Assembly: GCF_002979915.1 (NCBI RefSeq)
Contig: NZ_PCQA01000003.1
Coordinates: forward strand, 434,001 to 498,000
Length of the DNA stretch: 64,000 nt
Direction of reading: 5' to 3'
Source: Arthrobacter sp. MYb213
Lineage (GTDB): Bacteria > Actinomycetota > Actinomycetes > Actinomycetales > Micrococcaceae
Under the pieces are notes generated by a model, which was given only the letters and a program-made list of their open reading frames with translations, searched no databases and was not told the origin of the DNA. This document shows positions 61,676 through 64,000 of the stretch, one piece after another. The first letter of the stretch is position 1. Each line of letters begins with the position of its first letter. The translations under genes were made by a program, and so were the position numbers.

Positions 61676-63031
61676 ATGCTTCCGCCGCCAAAGAGAAGCA
61701 GGTACGCCATGACATCGGAGTCTTTGACGACCCGGCCCGCGAGAGCCTCACATGTCGCCAAATTTATCGTCTTCAGCCTGATCGGTATCGCGATGTTCTT
61801 CATCCCGATTACCTTGAACGGCACCAGCACGATCCCGCTTGATCATCTTGTGACTTTCATTCGCAATGCTTTGGGCCCTGCGGTACCTTTCTACATCCTG
61901 ATTCTGTTGCTCGCCGGAACCATCATGCCTTTTGCTACCGGCGGGTGGAAAGCGTCAAAACTTCGGATGGTCTTCGCCTTCGCTAATGTGGTGGGACTTG
62001 TGGTGGGTGCGGTCTTAATCTTTGGTGGGGGACCGGCATGGCTGACCGAAGACAGTATGGGTCCCTTCCTGCTCAATAAACTAGTGATTCCCGTGGGGCT
62101 GATCGTTCCGATTGGTGCCGTATTCCTGGCGCTTTTGGTCGGTTATGGGCTGATGGAATTTTTGGGCATCTTTTGCCAGCCGGTGATGCGCCCACTGTGG
62201 CGTACCCCGGGACGTTCGGCAGTGGACGCGGTGGCTTCCTTTGTTGGCAGTTATTCGTTAGGCCTGCTGATCACCGACAGAATGTATCGAGGTGGCCGTT
62301 ACACCGGACGTGAAGCGGCAATTATTGCCACCGGGTTCTCCACGGTGTCCGCAAGTTTTATGGTGATTGTGGCGAAGGCTCTGGACTTGATGGCGTACTG
62401 GAGCACGTATTTCTGGCTGGCGTTGGTAGTTACCTTTGCCGTCACGGCTATCACCGTGCGCATCCCACCACTGAGCCGCATCAAGGATGAAACTTACCTA
62501 GGCGTGGAACACCATGCCGAAAAGAAGATCACCGGCCGGCGTGCAGCGACCGCATGGAACGAAGCGCTACTGGCGGTGCACCGTGCGCCGAGCTTTGCGA
62601 AGAACATGCGCGACAATATCTGGGACGGGCTGAAGATGGCCATGGCCATTCTTCCCTCCATCCTTTCGGTGGGTCTAGCGGGATTGTTGCTGGCCAAATA
62701 CACCCCAGTCTTCGACTGGGTAGGCTACCTCTTTGCGCCTTTTGCCTGGGTAGTTGGGCTGGAAGATCCATTGCTGGTCGGCAAGGCTTCGGCCACTGGG
62801 ATTGCCGAAATGTTCCTACCTGCCACGTTGGCCGCCGGACATGAATCAATTGAGCTGCGCATGGTGGTCGCCATTATTTGTGTCTCGGCAATTATCTTCT
62901 TCTCTGCACTGGTCCCATGTTTGCTGGCCACCAGTATCCCGTTGCGTCTCCGCGACATGGTCATTATTTGGTTCATCCGCGTCGCGTTGACGATTCTGAT
63001 CGCTACACCACTGGTTCGCCTGCTGATGTAG
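61676..63031 (+). CDS. YjiH-family transporter (nucleoside-recognition/Gate domain)
   Basis: 451 aa, ATG with GAGGAAG. About ten helices; Gate-domain region SFVGSYSLGLLITDRMYRGGRY and EAAIIATGFSTVSASFMVIV (~175-235), and a late LVGKASATGIAEMFLPATLAAG. This matches YjiH proteins, membrane proteins with nucleoside-recognition domains whose substrate is not established. Tail-to-tail with the minus-strand MBL gene, with only 1 nt between the stop codons. Confidence 0.85.
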   Translation: MLPPPKRSRYAMTSESLTTRPARASHVAKFIVFSLIGIAMFFIPITLNGTSTIPLDHLVTFIRNALGPAVPFYILILLLAGTIMPFATGGWKASKLRMVFAFANVVGLVVGAVLIFGGGPAWLTEDSMGPFLLNKLVIPVGLIVPIGAVFLALLVGYGLMEFLGIFCQPVMRPLWRTPGRSAVDAVASFVGSYSLGLLITDRMYRGGRYTGREAAIIATGFSTVSASFMVIVAKALDLMAYWSTYFWLALVVTFAVTAITVRIPPLSRIKDETYLGVEHHAEKKITGRRAATAWNEALLAVHRAPSFAKNMRDNIWDGLKMAMAILPSILSVGLAGLLLAKYTPVFDWVGYLFAPFAWVVGLEDPLLVGKASATGIAEMFLPATLAAGHESIELRMVVAIICVSAIIFFSALVPCLLATSIPLRLRDMVIIWFIRVALTILIATPLVRLLM

Positions 63032-63032
63032 C

Positions 63033-63857
63033 TCAGGTCAACGAATCGTTACTGCCGCTGGCCCAAGCCGCATAGCGTGCGGCCGAGAACGCTACGATCT
63101 CGCCCGCACGCTCCGGCAGCACGGTGGCGAAATTATTGTAGAGACGCTCAAAGCGCAGGGCTGCTAATTGCGTGGCAATTCGTTGCACTACTGGCCCTGA
63201 TAAGGGAATGCGGTTGGGATAGCTACGCAAGAAAGTGACGTTTCCATCTGCTACCGGAAACACCCCATCCCCGGCTAGAAGGACCCCTTGTGCGTCGGCT
63301 CCAGCTTCCCACAGCGCAACGGTACTTCCGGGGAAGTGCCCGCCAATCTGTTCAAGACGGATTCCGTCAATTGGTTCAAAGGGTTCTGACCAAATCTTCA
63401 CGTTAGGGCTGCTGCGTTGGACCCAGTTTTGATCTGCGGCCGCGACATAGATGGGAGCGTCGCCGAAGGCGCTACTGTAGGCAGATTGCACTCCGTACAT
63501 ATGTGGATGACTCGCCACAATCGCTTGGATGCCGCCCATGTCACCGATAACCTCGAAGGCATGTTGGTCCAATATTCCGGGAACTTCAAAGAGCAGATTT
63601 CCCGCCTTGGATTGCACCAGTAAGGCACTTTGACCGATTCCAATGTTCGAAGCGGTCAATGAGGTCAGACCGGGCTCAAGCTCACGGAATTCTACGCGGT
63701 GACCGGCTTCCAACAATTCGGTGCGATGAGTCCAGCGTTGAAGGCCGTCCGGAACAAACTGCCGTTCATCAACACAGATGGGACAGAAATCTGGTGTTTC
63801 TGCCGAAGGTTCAAATTCCACGGCACAGGCGGAGCACTGCCAATCGATCAGTTCCAT
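63033..63857 (-). CDS. Zinc-ribbon plus metallo-beta-lactamase-fold hydrolase with non-canonical metal motif
   Basis: 274 aa, ATG with GGAAG. N-terminal rubredoxin-like ribbon with CSAC and CPIC (~8-11 and ~25-28), then an MBL fold. The usual HxHxDH appears as SHPHMYG, and later IGGHFPGSTVALW and LLAGDGVFPV supply the remaining metal-ligand-like His and Asp. Loss of the Asp-His pair suggests altered metal content or a non-hydrolytic role. Similar MBL proteins with N-terminal ribbons occur in actinobacteria without known substrate. Convergent with the YjiH gene. Confidence 0.8.
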   Translation of the reverse strand: MELIDWQCSACAVEFEPSAETPDFCPICVDERQFVPDGLQRWTHRTELLEAGHRVEFRELEPGLTSLTASNIGIGQSALLVQSKAGNLLFEVPGILDQHAFEVIGDMGGIQAIVASHPHMYGVQSAYSSAFGDAPIYVAAADQNWVQRSSPNVKIWSEPFEPIDGIRLEQIGGHFPGSTVALWEAGADAQGVLLAGDGVFPVADGNVTFLRSYPNRIPLSGPVVQRIATQLAALRFERLYNNFATVLPERAGEIVAFSAARYAAWASGSNDSLT

Positions 63858-63926
63858 ACTTCTACTTCCAAAAGTTAGGGCGCAGGGGTGTCCCAGCCTA
63901 ACTTGATCCGCACTGCCTGCACAGGG

Positions 63927-64000
63927 TTAGAAGAGCATCCAACCGATGAGCGCACTGGCAACTACAAGTAGCCATGGCGCTACTTTCCACGAATGCAAAG
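63927..64000 (-). CDS. C-terminal end of a membrane protein, running off the right edge
   Basis: The minus strand encodes an open frame entering from the right edge and ending in LHSWKVAPWLLVVASALIGW and MLF before TAA, a typical terminal transmembrane helix. Only 24 residues are visible, so the family cannot be named. It is followed after 69 bp by the MBL-hydrolase gene on the same strand. Confidence 0.6.
   Translation of the reverse strand, partial: LHSWKVAPWLLVVASALIGWMLF

Noticed and set aside
1-64000. CRISPR arrays, tRNA/rRNA genes, insertion sequences, prophage genes
   Set aside because: None seen on reading all intergenic regions; no spaced direct repeats, transposase motifs or integrase genes.

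Overview
The window looks like chromosomal DNA of a moderate-G+C actinobacterium. The best guess is a Micrococcaceae-type organism (Arthrobacter/Glutamicibacter-like). This rests on gene content (ECF transporter with fused ATPases, DUF4287 protein, YjiH-family carrier, GH15 hydrolase beside zwf, mycobacterium-like steroid side-chain enzymes), frequent GTG/TTG starts and ATGA-type stop/start overlaps. No 16S rRNA or tRNA gene was seen, so the genus is inference. No insertion sequence, prophage or CRISPR array is visible.

Layout. 1-2.8 kb: the 3' part of a DUF3427-type helicase gene and an HNH endonuclease, more A+T-rich than the rest and possibly a defence-island edge. 3.1-8.6 kb: nucleoside hydrolase plus a complete ECF uptake transporter, then an Old Yellow Enzyme. 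8.6-15.9 kb (minus strand): an MFS carrier, a complete peptide/opine/nickel-type ABC importer and a PheC-like lipoprotein. 16.1-24.7 kb: pterin dehydratase-VOC fusion, two nearly identical Bcp peroxiredoxins flanking a succinate-semialdehyde dehydrogenase, a Pr6Pr membrane protein and a heterodimeric ABC exporter. 24.7-25.4 kb: a non-coding stretch with several perfect inverted repeats. 49.5-64 kb: housekeeping and accessory genes (SH3b/VanY peptidase, G6PDH, GH15 hydrolase, acyltransferase, aquaporin, CPBP protease, MFS, APC permease, YjiH carrier, MBL-fold hydrolase).

The centrepiece is 25.1-49.1 kb: three operons on the plus strand encoding what looks like a complete acyl-CoA side-chain degradation pathway of the steroid (bile-acid/cholesterol) type. 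Operon A has a ChsE2-like and a ChsE1-like acyl-CoA dehydrogenase, an MFS carrier, a FadD17-like ligase, a ChsH2 that is split into two genes, ChsH1, an Ltp2-type retro-aldolase and a PaaI thioesterase. Operon B has a fused FadE34-like dehydrogenase, an ADP-forming acyl-CoA synthetase, a TetR regulator, a VOC protein, a second thiolase-fold aldolase with a cysteine-free DUF35 partner, an aldehyde dehydrogenase and a second MFS carrier. Operon C has a ChsH3-like hydratase, EtfB, EtfA and a b-type cytochrome membrane protein. Together they can be read as two rounds of dehydrogenation, hydration and retro-aldol cleavage. The first would release an aldehyde that the ALDH oxidises and a ligase reactivates, as in the aldolytic bile-acid pathway. 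Electrons would pass through ETF to a membrane cytochrome. No steroid-ring-degrading gene is in the window.

A palindrome (AAACTAGAGTCTAGTTT in its perfect form, with matching outer ACT/AGT flanks) lies upstream of all three operons. In operon B it overlaps a plausible -10 box. It is the best candidate operator for the cluster-encoded TetR protein.
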